Source: Paralichthys olivaceus
Taxonomy: Eukaryota; Chordata; Actinopteri; Pleuronectiformes; Paralichthyidae
Assembly: GCF_024713975.1 (NCBI RefSeq)
Contig: NC_091106.1
Coordinates: 8,721,001 to 8,785,000, forward strand
Direction: 5' to 3'
Length of the DNA: 64,000 nt
Positions within the stretch are counted from its first letter, which is position 1. Every line of letters starts with the position of its first letter. The notes beneath the pieces are model-generated. The model had not been told where the DNA came from and did not search any database. It worked only from the letters and a program-made list of their open reading frames with translations. Made by a program: the position numbers and the translations under genes. Below, piece by piece: positions 50,623 through 61,800 of this stretch.

Positions 50623-52084
50623 CGCAAAAACCACAGGCGCATAATGAATGCCACACCGTCGTGACAACTTGCACTTTTATGGAAAGAGGAGGTAGGACAT
50701 TTCTGGCACAGATGCTCGCAGTGCACGATGAAGCATCCGCCATAAACCAGACAATCAAAGAGAGGTCAGCAAAGCATCTGTGGAATCTGTGTCGGGAACC
50801 TCAGCAGATTTATGACCACGACCAAAAAAGGGCAGTTTCCAAGTAAAAGTTTTGGAGCTTGATTGCGGGAAATCTGCAGAAAATATCACTTTCCAAATGT
50901 AACCACAACATCTGTAAATGATGCATTACAGTTACTTTTCGCTATGGTCTTCCATTCTTTCCTGATCTGAATAAGCCACATGCAATCTATGAACCGTTTC
51001 CCCCCAAAATTAGGTTTTCTAATTAGGTCACTGTTTGCTTTTCTAGGTTTTCCTTCGTCTCACAATCATGTTATTTTCTATACATCAGAGAAATGACTCT
51101 CTATATCCTTGTGCTTTCAAAGCAAACGCTAGGAGCAGCTTTGATCTTCTTCCAGCAGCAACCCTGAAATATCTTCCAAATGAAGGAGTAATAAATATGC
51201 ATGTTTGCACACATTTTTATGTATTAATACCAGGGATTTTATGCCACCGTTTGGCTGTATAGAAATAATATATGCAATAGGAGTAAAAACAAATCAAAAG
51301 GACGGCAGCAAAGTGAAAACGATGCACGTGCTTGAAAACATGACAAACTCTGCACCTGCAAACTGAGGCTGAGTGCTGTGTTAACTGCTGCACCAGGGAT
51401 GTCAGAGTCCATTTTCTAGCAAGGCAGCTCAAAAATAAACAGGAGCTGTGTGTGTAATAAATAAGCCTACTTTGGGCAGATTTTATTTTGGCTCAGTGGA
51501 AGACGTTACATAACACACGAAATGCTCCTCATTCTTTGGTGGCTCGAGTAGAGAAAAGCAAGAAATATAACCTCTGTCCAATAGAGATGCAGGGGAAAAA
51601 AACAGCCATGTGTCCAAATATAAATGTACCTCTAACAAACAGTCAATCTTTCAAACACTTAGTGCACATACATATTCATATTATGTACCACAAATAGCCT
51701 GATGATGTGTCAGGTCGCTCGGGTGTTTGCATGAGAATGAATCATGAAAGCAGCTAAAGTAGTGCAGTACTGTTGTGGATTATGTAGCCATTTCAATTGT
51801 GTGTGTGAAAGAAGGCAGCAGAATTATGATCAGGAATTTGCATTGTACTGAATGTAGTGGGTCACTAAGGTGGAATTACTGCAAAGTTGAGTTCATCCTG
51901 CTAAACATAACAAGTATGAGTCAGGAGGGAAACACCCTTGTACGGGCAATACATGCTCTTTATATGTGCAGGTAATGCATTCTGGTTCAGTTAGTTCAAA
52001 ATACAGTTTGAGCTGATTTTACTACAAAATAGGCAATAGAGAGGTTGTTTACATCAATGTCTGGTTGTGTAAATAAGCACATAC

Positions 52085-52142
52085 TATATATATATATATA
52101 TATAGACAGAGAGAGAGAGGTGTGCGGGGGGGGGGGGGGGGG
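52085..52142 (+). repeat. Compound (TA)n(GA)n poly-G tract
   Basis: A TA run (52085-52104), then GA units, then TGTGC and 17 consecutive G (52126-52142). Three repeat classes are stacked within 60 bp. Confidence 0.92.
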
Positions 52143-52564
52143 CAGGAAATTATGTCATCAGCTCACAATGCATGCACGCTCACTTTAGCGTAGAACAACA
52201 GAGGCAGTTCTGGTCTTTCGGTTCCTGTTTTCTAAAATTGAACCTGCGCTGCAACCCGCTGAAACTAACTTCCATTTAAAAATGGATATGACAACATTTG
52301 CATTCATTTACATTTTTCTGCAGGGATTTTTTTCCTCCTTCCACTTTCCCCTCTCAGCCCTCCACTATTTACTTTAGTTGTCTGTCCCCTGACAAGCCCG
52401 GCAGATTAAGGGGATATGTTACCGTCTTGTTTTTTTTCTAAATGGATACACATGTGGCACATCTGGGTCCAAGTCTGACTCATTACTCACTTTTTTTTAT
52501 GTTCCATTCTCCGCAGCCATGGCAACTGCTGCATGTTTGGCAGAAAGCTTTTGAAGGCAGTGGA

Positions 52565-52642
52565 AAAAGAGAAAGAGAGAAAGGGAGAGAGAGAGAGAGA
52601 GACAGAACCAAAGGAGGGAACATAAAGGGAGAGAGAGAGAGA
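52565..52642. repeat. GA-rich microsatellite
   Basis: Two GA runs (about 52588-52602 and 52629-52642) inside a purine-rich stretch. Confidence 0.85.
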
Positions 52643-55600
52643 GCAAGCTCTCAGTAGTTGGCCTACATCCAGTGTAATCATGCCATGGAGCTGAAATGAG
52701 GCCTTTGGCAGCACACCAGGTTTCTGAGAACAAAGATGTGAGCTTCTAATGTTGGCGGTGGGGCCTGCTTGGCATCCTTTGCCATTTCCCAGCAGCCCTT
52801 GCCTTGGCCGACTGCCAACTCCCCCCCTCCCCCCTCCCTCCACAACCCGCCACCCCCGCTGGGACTGCAAAGAGGATCAGAATAAAGAGAGAGACTTGTT
52901 TTTCACTCGCCTCTTGCTCTGGCCCAATGACATCACCTCTGCAGCCTCCAGCCCCCAGATTCCAGCCGCCCAGCACATTTTTCCCTTTTGCCGTCGTCGA
53001 CCCTCCATTTTATTTGAATTCCACCATTTTATACCGACATCAAAGTCGACTCCTTACAACGCTAATTTACCTTGTCGTTTACCTTTTTGTGCACACACTG
53101 CTCACGATTTCTCTCGTGTGCATGTGTTTCTAGAATAGAGAAATAATCCAATAAATGATTTTCAGGCATTTCATTACAAAAACAGGAAGTAATATGGTAT
53201 TTAGATGCTTTGACTTTATATTACAGAGCTCCCCAAAATGTGTCTGTGTTCAAATCCTTGCAGTTCAAATCTGTGGCTATAAATAGCACTGTAAACAGGA
53301 TATATATGGTAGTCGGGGTACGGTGATAATCTCCATGGCTACCTCTCCCTGTTACATATACAGGAACTGTGTACAGCATGCACATTAGTCCTACTCTCTT
53401 CTGTCACTCTGTTCAGCTGATAATCTCCAAAGTAGGTCACTACAGCAGATGCTTAACTTCAGTTATATGTCCTCTCACTGTCCTGTTATAACCCCCTTTT
53501 ATGTCGGTGCAACATGTTCAGTTCGGTGCTTGTCTCAGCGATTGTTCTTGAGATTTTATATAACATAAATGTTGGTGGGGGAAAACAGAATAAAAAACAT
53601 CCAGTGTGATTATCTGCTTCGGCACAAAACTTTAGAGAGAATTTGCAATGGTTCATCACCATGAATAAAAGATGGCCAATATAATATTTAACAGGCTCAG
53701 AAAAGAAACAGAACAAAAATAACGTCATCTCATCAGGCCTGTGATGCTGTCACATGCTGGGTATTCCCCTGACCGTCACCTTCCTCTCGCTCTTTATTTA
53801 GCTTCTTCGTGTCTCAATTTACATACTGCTCAAAAAGAGAAAAAAGAAGCAGCGTTATACAGCTACTCCATCTGGTTTAATGGGCAGACTGAGATGAGAT
53901 GGCTGTCAGCCGGGTCACAGTGCTGTGATTTTACTGTATACATGGGTCATATTGCCAATCCGAGCCATCTGTGCACGTCTGGCTCAGTCTCAGACCTCCG
54001 TCGCCTCTGTTCGGATCAACTCTGCTTTCGCTTTGAAGCCTGCAGCGTTTTTGTTAAATCAATGGATCTTCCTATTATAGAATCAGGTCATTTGGGATTT
54101 AATTGAATCCCAGCATGCCTCCGTCTTGCATAATAGTGTGTAGCTATTTGCTTGCACAAACATTGACTGAGTGGAAACCGAGGGATCAAAGCGTAAGGCA
54201 ACTGTTTCCCACCAATCTTTAGGAAGGAATTTATTTTACCCCTTGCTACAGTCATTTCCTAACTGTGTCATAGAGCCCCAACAACACTTCCCTGTGTTGT
54301 TTGCACAGCGAGAGTTGAGGCTGAGAGAGGGGGCTGATGGGAAACGGCGTGTTAGTACAGTAGTTTACAGTGAGGGCACTAAAACCTCATGACGTCTGTG
54401 AATATTCTACAGGGAATAGGCTATTATTGTGCTGCATTGTTAGGCATGCTCATTCGTGTGCCAGCAGCTTCACAACAACAATCACGTAAAAGCATATGGC
54501 GGGTGCACTGCAATCATGTGTGCTCGGTGGCAACAGACGAGCAACATTACTGCTTTATTTTGTTTGTAAAAAAGGCTTTAAAGCGCAGCCTCATGCCACA
54601 GCGCGGAATCATGGCTGTGGGCGGTGAGCCAAGTGGCCTGTTGTCCCTCAGATGGGTGAGGCGGATGAGGGTACGTGACTAAACATCGCGCTTCCTCTTT
54701 CCAACGTCACATGGACTTGCACAAACATATCCTGCTTTGTGTCTGCAGGTTTCAGACGCATTGCCTCACCCAAAGCCTGGGGCAAAGCTGCAACGAGTTG
54801 GAATGAGACCAGATGAGACGGAGGAATCTGAACTACTGGGGCACTCCTCCACTTCAAACCTACACTTTTACTTCAGGGGATTTTGGCTGGGTTTTTGGTA
54901 TACGACCTGGTTCTAGTAAAAAGTTTCCCCCTCCCATCATGTAAAACACACAACAATAAGAGAGCAGCCATTTGTCTGGCTTCACCTCTCACACTCATAC
55001 TTTCTTTTGTTTGTTTTTCCTTTTTGTGCTGTTTTGAACTCACTGAGTCTGGGCGGCTGATTCATTGCGGTGTAATTCAATTCAGCTGTGGCAGATGTGG
55101 ATGACTGACTGCTCGGCGCACTAGAGTAAAATGTGGGCAGAGCTACATTCATGCTGTAGCCCCGATCGATTCAAGTTTACAACACATTGGCTGGAAATCC
55201 CCACCTCATGACAGCACTTCCTGGTTACTGGCTAATGGAGGCGCCTTTTTGCTTCCTTTCTTTTCTTTTTTTTCATGTTAATACTGCAGGGGGAAATATT
55301 ATCTAACCGGTGCTAAAAAAAATGGTCAGTGAATGTTGACTTCATGCTGGTTGGCTGACACCAAAAAATGAGCAGCAGAGAGGAAAAAAATAAGCAGTAA
55401 AATCCCTCTATTAATGCTAAAATATTTTCCCATATAAATTTTTATGCTGCCCTTAGAAAAAAAAAGTGCGGCACAACAGTTTTCAAGACATTTCTACAGA
55501 TTACAGTAGCCTGGTTGTTTTTGCTGGAGGGTCGAGCCACCTCATGCATTGCACAGCAGTGGTAGCAGCAGCAGCAGGAGCAGCTCATGGCGGCGAGGGG

Positions 55601-56136
55601 CTGTGTGCACAGAGAAAAACAAGCTGCAGCAGCAGAAGCGAGTATTTCAGCCTGAACCGGAAAATGCTGTGAATTTAGGACAAAGCCAGTGGCAGAGACA
55701 TTGTGTTAGCCGCATTATCAGCTGTATTTTATTTTTCTCCTCAGATAAAAATATGTCTTATGCTGATTGACAAACCTGGATATGTGTGATGATAATAATA
55801 GTAGCAGTAATTTAATCATTGTTGTAATCATTATAATAACAACAAAACTAATGTGAGCTGTGTTATTTAAGGTTGAAGTGATTAAATTAAAATGAATAAA
55901 TACATTTAAATGAGACATTTTTTTTTAATTCAAATTTAAAAAATGTCGGCATTGATGGACCCAGAAATGTCTGATAATAATATGAGCAGTAATGTTATTA
56001 ACAATAAAAGGAATAATATTAACAACAACAATACTAGTGTGAGCTGTTGTTCAAGGTTCAAGGGACATTTAAATGATTTAACAAATAAAATCAAATAAAT
56101 AGAAAGCAGTGAGTGACAGAGGCTGCAGTAAACTGA

Positions 56137-56167
<31 letters not shown>

Positions 56168-56190
56168 AGGGTGAGGATGGGTGAGGGGGG
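56137..56190 (+). repeat. GA microsatellite with poly-G run
   Basis: GAGAGA run of about 30 bp, followed by a purine-rich region with nine consecutive G (56185-56193 region). It lies 60-120 bp upstream of the CRE of irf2bp2. Confidence 0.88.
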
Positions 56191-56256
56191 GGGAGTCTGT
56201 CGAAGAAATCAAGTCAATAGAAACTGAAGTGGAAGCAGGCGTTTAGAGCTCCGTGC

Positions 56257-56264
56257 TGACGTCA
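56257..56264 (+). promoter_or_regulatory. irf2bp2: Palindromic CRE in irf2bp2 promoter
   Basis: TGACGTCA, a perfect cAMP-response element, about 290 bp upstream of the start codon and just before the likely 5' UTR. CREB/ATF control is inferred from the motif only. Confidence 0.6.
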
Positions 56265-56549
56265 CTGCTCCACATTGAGCCAGTAGTAGAGAGTCAGTGG
56301 AGATAGATCGAGCAGCGCTGTAGTAAAGTACACACTGACAGGAACTCTCTATAACTTACACGTTGTTGCTCCACAACTCGGGACAGGACCACTTTACACC
56401 TTTATTTTTCTTCTCTTTCTCTTCCGCCAACGGACCCTGCTCTTTCTTCGCCATTTTCTTCAACGGGAGCCCGGAGGAGAAAAGCAGCAGCAGGAAGACA
56501 CGACTATTTCGGGGTTTTTCTTCTCGGGGGGTCGACGTCGACGAGCGCT
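56265..56549 (+). other. irf2bp2: irf2bp2 proximal promoter and 5' UTR
   Basis: CT-rich and then GC-rich leader. From about 56320 to the start codon there is no upstream ATG, so scanning should reach 56550 directly. The transcription start is not determined. Confidence 0.5.
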
Positions 56550-57400
56550 ATGTCGTCCGCGGCGGTCGCTGCTTCTTCCAGGAGGCAGTCGTGTTATTTA
56601 TGCGACCTGCCCCGCATGCCGTGGGCCATGATCTGGGATTTTACCGAGCCCGTGTGCAGGGGATGTGTCAACTACGAGGGAGCGGACCGCATTGAGTTTG
56701 TCATCGAGACTGCCCGGCAGCTCAAGCGGGCGCACGGGTTCCAGGAGGGCAGGTCTCCCGGGCCGGGGAAGTCACAGCTCTCCGGGAAGGAGATCCAGGC
56801 GATCAACCACGCCGCGGCGGGAGACCCAGTCTCCCGGCCGCCGCAGCCGCTGGACCGCTACCCGCTCTCCTCCGACCGCCCGCCCAGGCTGGGTCCTGAG
56901 TATCAGTCTGGCCGGCAGGCGAACGGCATCCCCGTCCCCAATGGATTTCCTAAGCCCGACGAGCCGCCGGAGCTGAACCGCCAGAGCCCCAACCCGCGCA
57001 GGAATAGCGCTGTGCCCCCGAATCTAGTGCCTTTGGTTAACGGGAACATGCCCCCGGTGCACGCCGTCAACGGCAGACCGGGCCAGATGGGGCTTCCCTC
57101 CGCGCTGACGGCCGGTAGTCCCGCCGACATGGGTAAGAGACCCGCCTCGGTCTCCAGCACCGAGCACGACAGAGAGGGGAAGGAGAAGCACAGACCCGAC
57201 AGCCTCACGCCGGAGATCTCCGAGAGCCACAAAAACAGGGCAGACCCGGAATGGATGGGGAAGGGCAAGACGGTGAGGGACCTGATGGCTCTACACACTT
57301 TCGACAACAGGTTCAAGAAGGACCATGCGGCCATGCAACAAAGGGTTATGAGCTACGAGGCCAGCGCCACCGCTTCCAAGTCAGGTGAGCACCCAGTAAT
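56500..57400. promoter_or_regulatory. irf2bp2: CpG-rich island over irf2bp2 exon 1
   Basis: Sequence is visibly GC-rich with many CG dinucleotides (for example GTCGACGTCGACGAGCGC near 56530), in sharp contrast to the AT-rich surroundings. No ratio was computed. Confidence 0.65.
56550..57384 (+). CDS. irf2bp2: irf2bp2 exon 1 (N-terminal zinc finger)
   Basis: 278 codons plus G. Carries the four-Cys finger, the conserved [19 protein letters not shown] helix and [18 protein letters not shown]. Shorter than mammals because Ala/Gln/Pro expansions are absent. Donor GTGAGC. Confidence 0.96.
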
Positions 57401-58410
57401 GTTAAAATTCAACAGTATTCTGTGCTCCTTTCATTTTCATCTCGTAATTATTAACCGGTTCGAGCTCAGGAGTGGGATAATAATGAACAAATGGTTAATA
57501 TAGTTTCATATCTATGAAGTTAAAGTTGCATAAATTATATTTCCACTCATTTCCGTGCTTGTTATTATTGTTCTGTAGTCTGTGGTACAGCAGAGAGCAG
57601 CAAAAATGCTTGTCTCCCTCCCAGCGTAATTGTTGATCCTTGTCTGAGCTCTGCAACTCAACTGTTGTGTTTAACCCTTTCCCACCTCCAGACAGAGGAA
57701 AGCATCCCCGCAGCATGAAGAGAAAAGCATCGCCTGAACCAGAGGGTGATGGGACAGCCGTCAAGCTCAACGGAGAAGGACAGCAGTGGTTACCAGCGCC
57801 CAATGAGAGCCTGAAAATGCCTCCAGTTCCCCCGCCAAGCTTCACCTCCCCCCCTTCCACAATATCCCCCCACTCCCGCACCACCCCACCTGAGGCTGCC
57901 CAGAATGGCCAGTCCCCCATGGCGGCTCTCATCATGGCGGCAGACAATGCAGGTGGGAACAGCTCCCCCAAGGACTCCAACCAGGTCCACTCCACCACCC
58001 GGAGGAACAGCAGCAGTCCCCTGTCGCCGTCCTCCATGAATCAGAGGAGGCTGGCACAGAGAGACGGGTCTGGCGCAGGCACCCCTCATGTGCCAGGCAT
58101 GGACCAAGTGCACCCCCAAAGCATTCCGGACTCCTCGGTACCCGGCAGCATACCCCTGTGCTGCACGCTGTGCCACGAGCGTTTGGAGGACACACACTTT
58201 GTTCAGTGCCCGTCTGTGCCCTCACACAAGTTCTGCTTCCCGTGCTCCAGGGAAAGCATAAAGCAGCAAGGTGCCACGGGTGAAGTGTACTGTCCAAGTG
58301 GAGAGAAATGTCCCCTGGTTGGCTCGAACGTACCGTGGGCTTTCATGCAAGGGGAAATCGCCACCATCCTTGCAGGAGATGTCAAAGTAAAAAAGGAGAG
58401 GGACCCTTGA
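56550..58410 (+). CDS. irf2bp2: IRF2BP2, interferon regulatory factor 2-binding protein 2
   Basis: Nuclear corepressor that binds IRF2 and works with other factors such as VGLL4 in mammals. Exons 56550-57384 and 57692-58410 splice in frame (split Asp codon G|AC) to 517 aa plus TGA; human isoforms are about 571-587 aa. The N-terminal IRF2BP zinc finger has C15, C18, C36 and C39 in [18 protein letters not shown] and [15 protein letters not shown] disordered middle contains [23 protein letters not shown] and [18 protein letters not shown]. The C-terminal RING-like finger begins near residue 435 ([18 protein letters not shown], then HKFCFPCS and CPSGEKCPL) and the protein ends KVKKERDP. The start has G at -3. 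Teleosts may have a and b paralogues; the suffix is not assigned. Confidence 0.96.
57385..57691 (+). other. irf2bp2: irf2bp2 intron
   Basis: 307-bp AT-rich GT-AG intron at the single conserved position of IRF2BP2. Acceptor CCACCTCCAG. Confidence 0.9.
57692..58410 (+). CDS. irf2bp2: irf2bp2 exon 2 (RING-like finger)
   Basis: Encodes [19 protein letters not shown] through the C-terminal RING-type domain with [17 protein letters not shown] and the stop TGA (58408-58410). The finger is nearly identical to human. Confidence 0.97.
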
Positions 58411-58830
58411 TTTTGTTTGAACACTTCTTTAGGGAGGGGAGGCAAAAAATATGAGTATAAATATATAAATATCACATACATACCATTCAAACAAACTAAC
58501 GGACTTGTACATATTGGACCCAAGGGAAGAGTATACTTCGTAAACATGGTTGTATAATTTTTGATTTTTGAATACATTGTGTTTCTATATTTTTGAAGAT
58601 AAAGGTATGTACTCATTATAATGGACTACGTTCCTCTTTGTTGATGTTTAACAAAACTCTTGATGTACTTCTAGGTCTGGTGGCAGTTCCTGTTTAACGT
58701 AGAATGTGACTAATGCTACTCTACGAGCACTTGGCAAAACTGAAATGCTTTTAGCTGTACTTGTATGCACTTGTTTAAAAATTGCCAAATACAATTTCTG
58801 ATCTTGTATGAACTTATTGTCTGGGCTTGC
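58411..58830 (+). other. irf2bp2: irf2bp2 3' UTR
   Basis: AT-rich sequence with AU stretches (ATAAATATATAAATATC near 58456) and a Pumilio-type site. The end is placed after a variant poly(A) signal AATACA at 58788-58793 followed by GT-rich sequence; canonical AATAAA occurs only near 59394-59411. Confidence 0.45.
58506..58513 (+). promoter_or_regulatory. irf2bp2: Pumilio-type element in irf2bp2 3' UTR
   Basis: TGTACATA is a perfect TGTANATA motif about 95 bp after the stop codon. Confidence 0.4.
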
Positions 58831-61800
58831 TTCATTTGAGTGATTAAGTTACACGGGGGCTGTAAGACGGATGATGACGATAGAGCTCCCCGCTCTGATA
58901 CACAGGCTTGTTGTGACGGCTCAGGAGACTTGATTTACGCTGCACAAAATAAGTAGGCTACTGTTCCATGCTGCGGGACGACAGCTCTCCTGTGCACAAG
59001 CTCTTAGTGAGTCGTAGGAAAAAGCATGGTCGGAGAGGGAAAACAAACACGTTGCTCCAAATTTGCTCCTGCTTGTGTATTGCTGTGGCTGATTGCAGCG
59101 TTACAGAAATAGGTGCCAAGTCATGTTCAGTCAGCTGGAATCTGTTGAGTCAGTAATATGAGAAAGTGCACCATTGTCAACATGATAACCATGTAAGTGT
59201 ATCCATGTTGTGTAACCAGAAATTAGGACTTAAGCTCACGTTAACCACCCTGAGGAGCATTTTGAAGTTTTTATACCCGCACCACATCTTTTCAAGCTTG
59301 TATGCAAATTGTGTTTTGACAATGTTTTTCTTTTAATTTAGGTCAACCCACTATTTTCTAATAATCATACATTTGATTCACTAAGCTGCTGACAAATAAA
59401 AAATAGTGAATAAAATCAGCATTACAAACTATCTCTAAGCATGAATTAGCTGCATTAGCACTGCACCCCCCCTTTACTCTCAGTTTGTGTTGTGCTACAC
59501 AGATACACCATCGCTGATACTACAACATTCTCCCACATTCAGAGAACTGATTTCTGCCTCAGTATGCAGCGTGCACGCCTTCAGACCAAACAATAACGCT
59601 GTTGCTGCCTCGAATACCAACCTCGCAGTGTATCTCTTCAGATGCAAATTTAATTGTTGCAGATTCATGGCGGCGCAGCCATAAAAACAGCAATAATGGC
59701 CGGTAGGCAGCCAGACTCACCTCTGCGAGCAGTGAGCGGCTTATGGTGTCGTTAAGTGACAAATTGCAGTTACTGTGTCTGCGAAAAGAAGCAATCTTGC
59801 GAGCTCTCCCTCCCCGGTAGCTGACACTGCACCAAGCGCAGGATAATATCTAGCAAAGAGGGGGAGGGGGGGCCTGGTGTAGCAGGCGGTTGTGTAATTA
59901 TTTGAAGCATAATCTGCTTCCTGCTCGTGTTTTATCAAGCTGTCACAGCAGCCCCCAAAATTCAAAATAGTTTTTCTATGGTTGAAGGCCCACAGACGGC
60001 TGTGATGTTTGTCCTTATGAGTCTGTCCCTCGAACTTATTGACCTCACTGCACTTGCAGATGTGTTTTAAATGTATTTTGGTTTGGCTGTTTGATAAGCT
60101 GTGTCGTGTTGAATGAAAACATAGTCTTTGCACCTCACTGTTCAGCCAACTCAGGAGGACATGGATCTTTATTGACTCCTAATTGGGAAGAATAAAAGGA
60201 AGTTGTGGACAGAATTAGCTCTCAGCAAAAAAAACATTTAGCAAATAACGTCTTTTCTATTGCGATTTGAGGCACGGCAGCTTCTAACCGACTAAAACCT
60301 GTTTCATTTTGAAGACAGCTGTTTGTTTATGGTCGTTTTCCGCTCTTTGAAAAGTTTTCTTATCAGTTGGACTTTAAAACCAGAAACGCAGCTCAGTTTG
60401 ATAAAGGCTAACACTTTACTGTGCTCATCTGCAACACACCCACTCCGTGTTCTAGCTTAATAACTGTTCTCAGATATTTTCTTTTAGTAAGCTGCATGTT
60501 GACCTACTTGCTCCTCATGACAATGTGCTGGGAGCCAGAACCTGAAATTGCCACATCTGAGATTATCAGAGAGAAGAGCCAGGTTTCTGTAACCTGGCAT
60601 TAGGTATGATGCACTTAGGTGCAAAAGAACATCCCTCCCTCTCCCTCCCTGCTAAAAATTTATCACAGCACAGCCCATACCTGTTTGTTCAGTGCTGACT
60701 AAAATAGCCTGCACCGTTTCTAATACAGTGATAATGTGTCCCTGGAAGTGGCTCTGTCATAACACAGGACTCTGGCGTTGCGTAGTTACCAGCGAAAATC
60801 GGTGCACAGCAGATGCTGTGGTGCAGCCTGTCGATTTACATGCAGGAGAGAACATTATGGAGAGATTTCAGTAAAGCAGCATGTGAATACAAGGTCACAC
60901 AGAGTTGATGGCATCATGTTCTGCTTAGTTTTTCTGATTATAACATAATCAGATATAAACAATATTTATATTTTGTTTATATAACTAATTGAAAGATTGT
61001 CATTGTGGTTAATGTCTCACAGGCATTTATTTTGTTTACTTATGGGACAAACAGTGCTAACCCTAACCTAAGTTTGATTTAACCTCATACGACGTATCGT
61101 CTGAGTCTGAGCCAGGGGAAGTCCAGGTGAAGCTGATATCACTTTGTGCAAAAAATGGATTTAGAGCCTTTGTCCTTCCGCTGCTTTATGACAGTGACGT
61201 TTCCAGTCGTGTCGTTTGGATTAAATCCTGCTGCGGCTTTGAAGTACCTCTCTGGCACGCACATTCTTTTTCTGGCTGTAGCAACACATTACCTAATCAA
61301 TGGTCATAAAATCCCTCATTGATTTCTTGATTGATTTACTTGACACGTCCTGTTAATCAAGCTAAGTGAATGGCAATAACAGACAGGTGAAGAGAAGGAG
61401 AAAGTCTGTGGCCTTTTGGTTTCTCCCTTTAATGGTTAACTCAACTGGTGGGCTGGTATGCAGTGTTACAAAGAGAGTTGATGTGATAGTAAACCCATAA
61501 CTCAGTTGGTCAGGGTTCATATTTGCTGCCTTTGGAGCATGAGGTACACATCTTATCAGCACCTGCCTGCTATTAAACACGCATTTGTTGTTTCTGGTTT
61601 GGCTACTCTTCCTTAATATAGATAATATGAGGAAATTATAGAAATGTTGCTGTTTATAAATGATAAGAGCATTTATATTCATTCATTTCACCAGCAAGAG
61701 TACCGTAACACTAATGCTGACAACATCTACATTGAAGAGCAATGTAAATCCTTCTCCCCAGGCGTTTATTTTACATGAAAATCTTGAATATGGTTTCGTG

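Larger units (their letters stand above)
49701..56130. other. Intergenic desert, irf2bp2-proximal part
   Basis: No gene. Two poly-G tracts (50607-50622, 52126-52142), TA/GA repeats (52085-52120) and a GA-rich tract (52565-52642) are the distinct features. The ORFs in 52442-53138 are low-complexity translations or lack domains. This is upstream of the irf2bp2 promoter and could hold enhancers. Confidence 0.6.

Noticed and set aside
57495..58037. 180-codon minus-strand ORF over irf2bp2
   Set aside because: Antisense shadow of irf2bp2 exon 2 and its intron.
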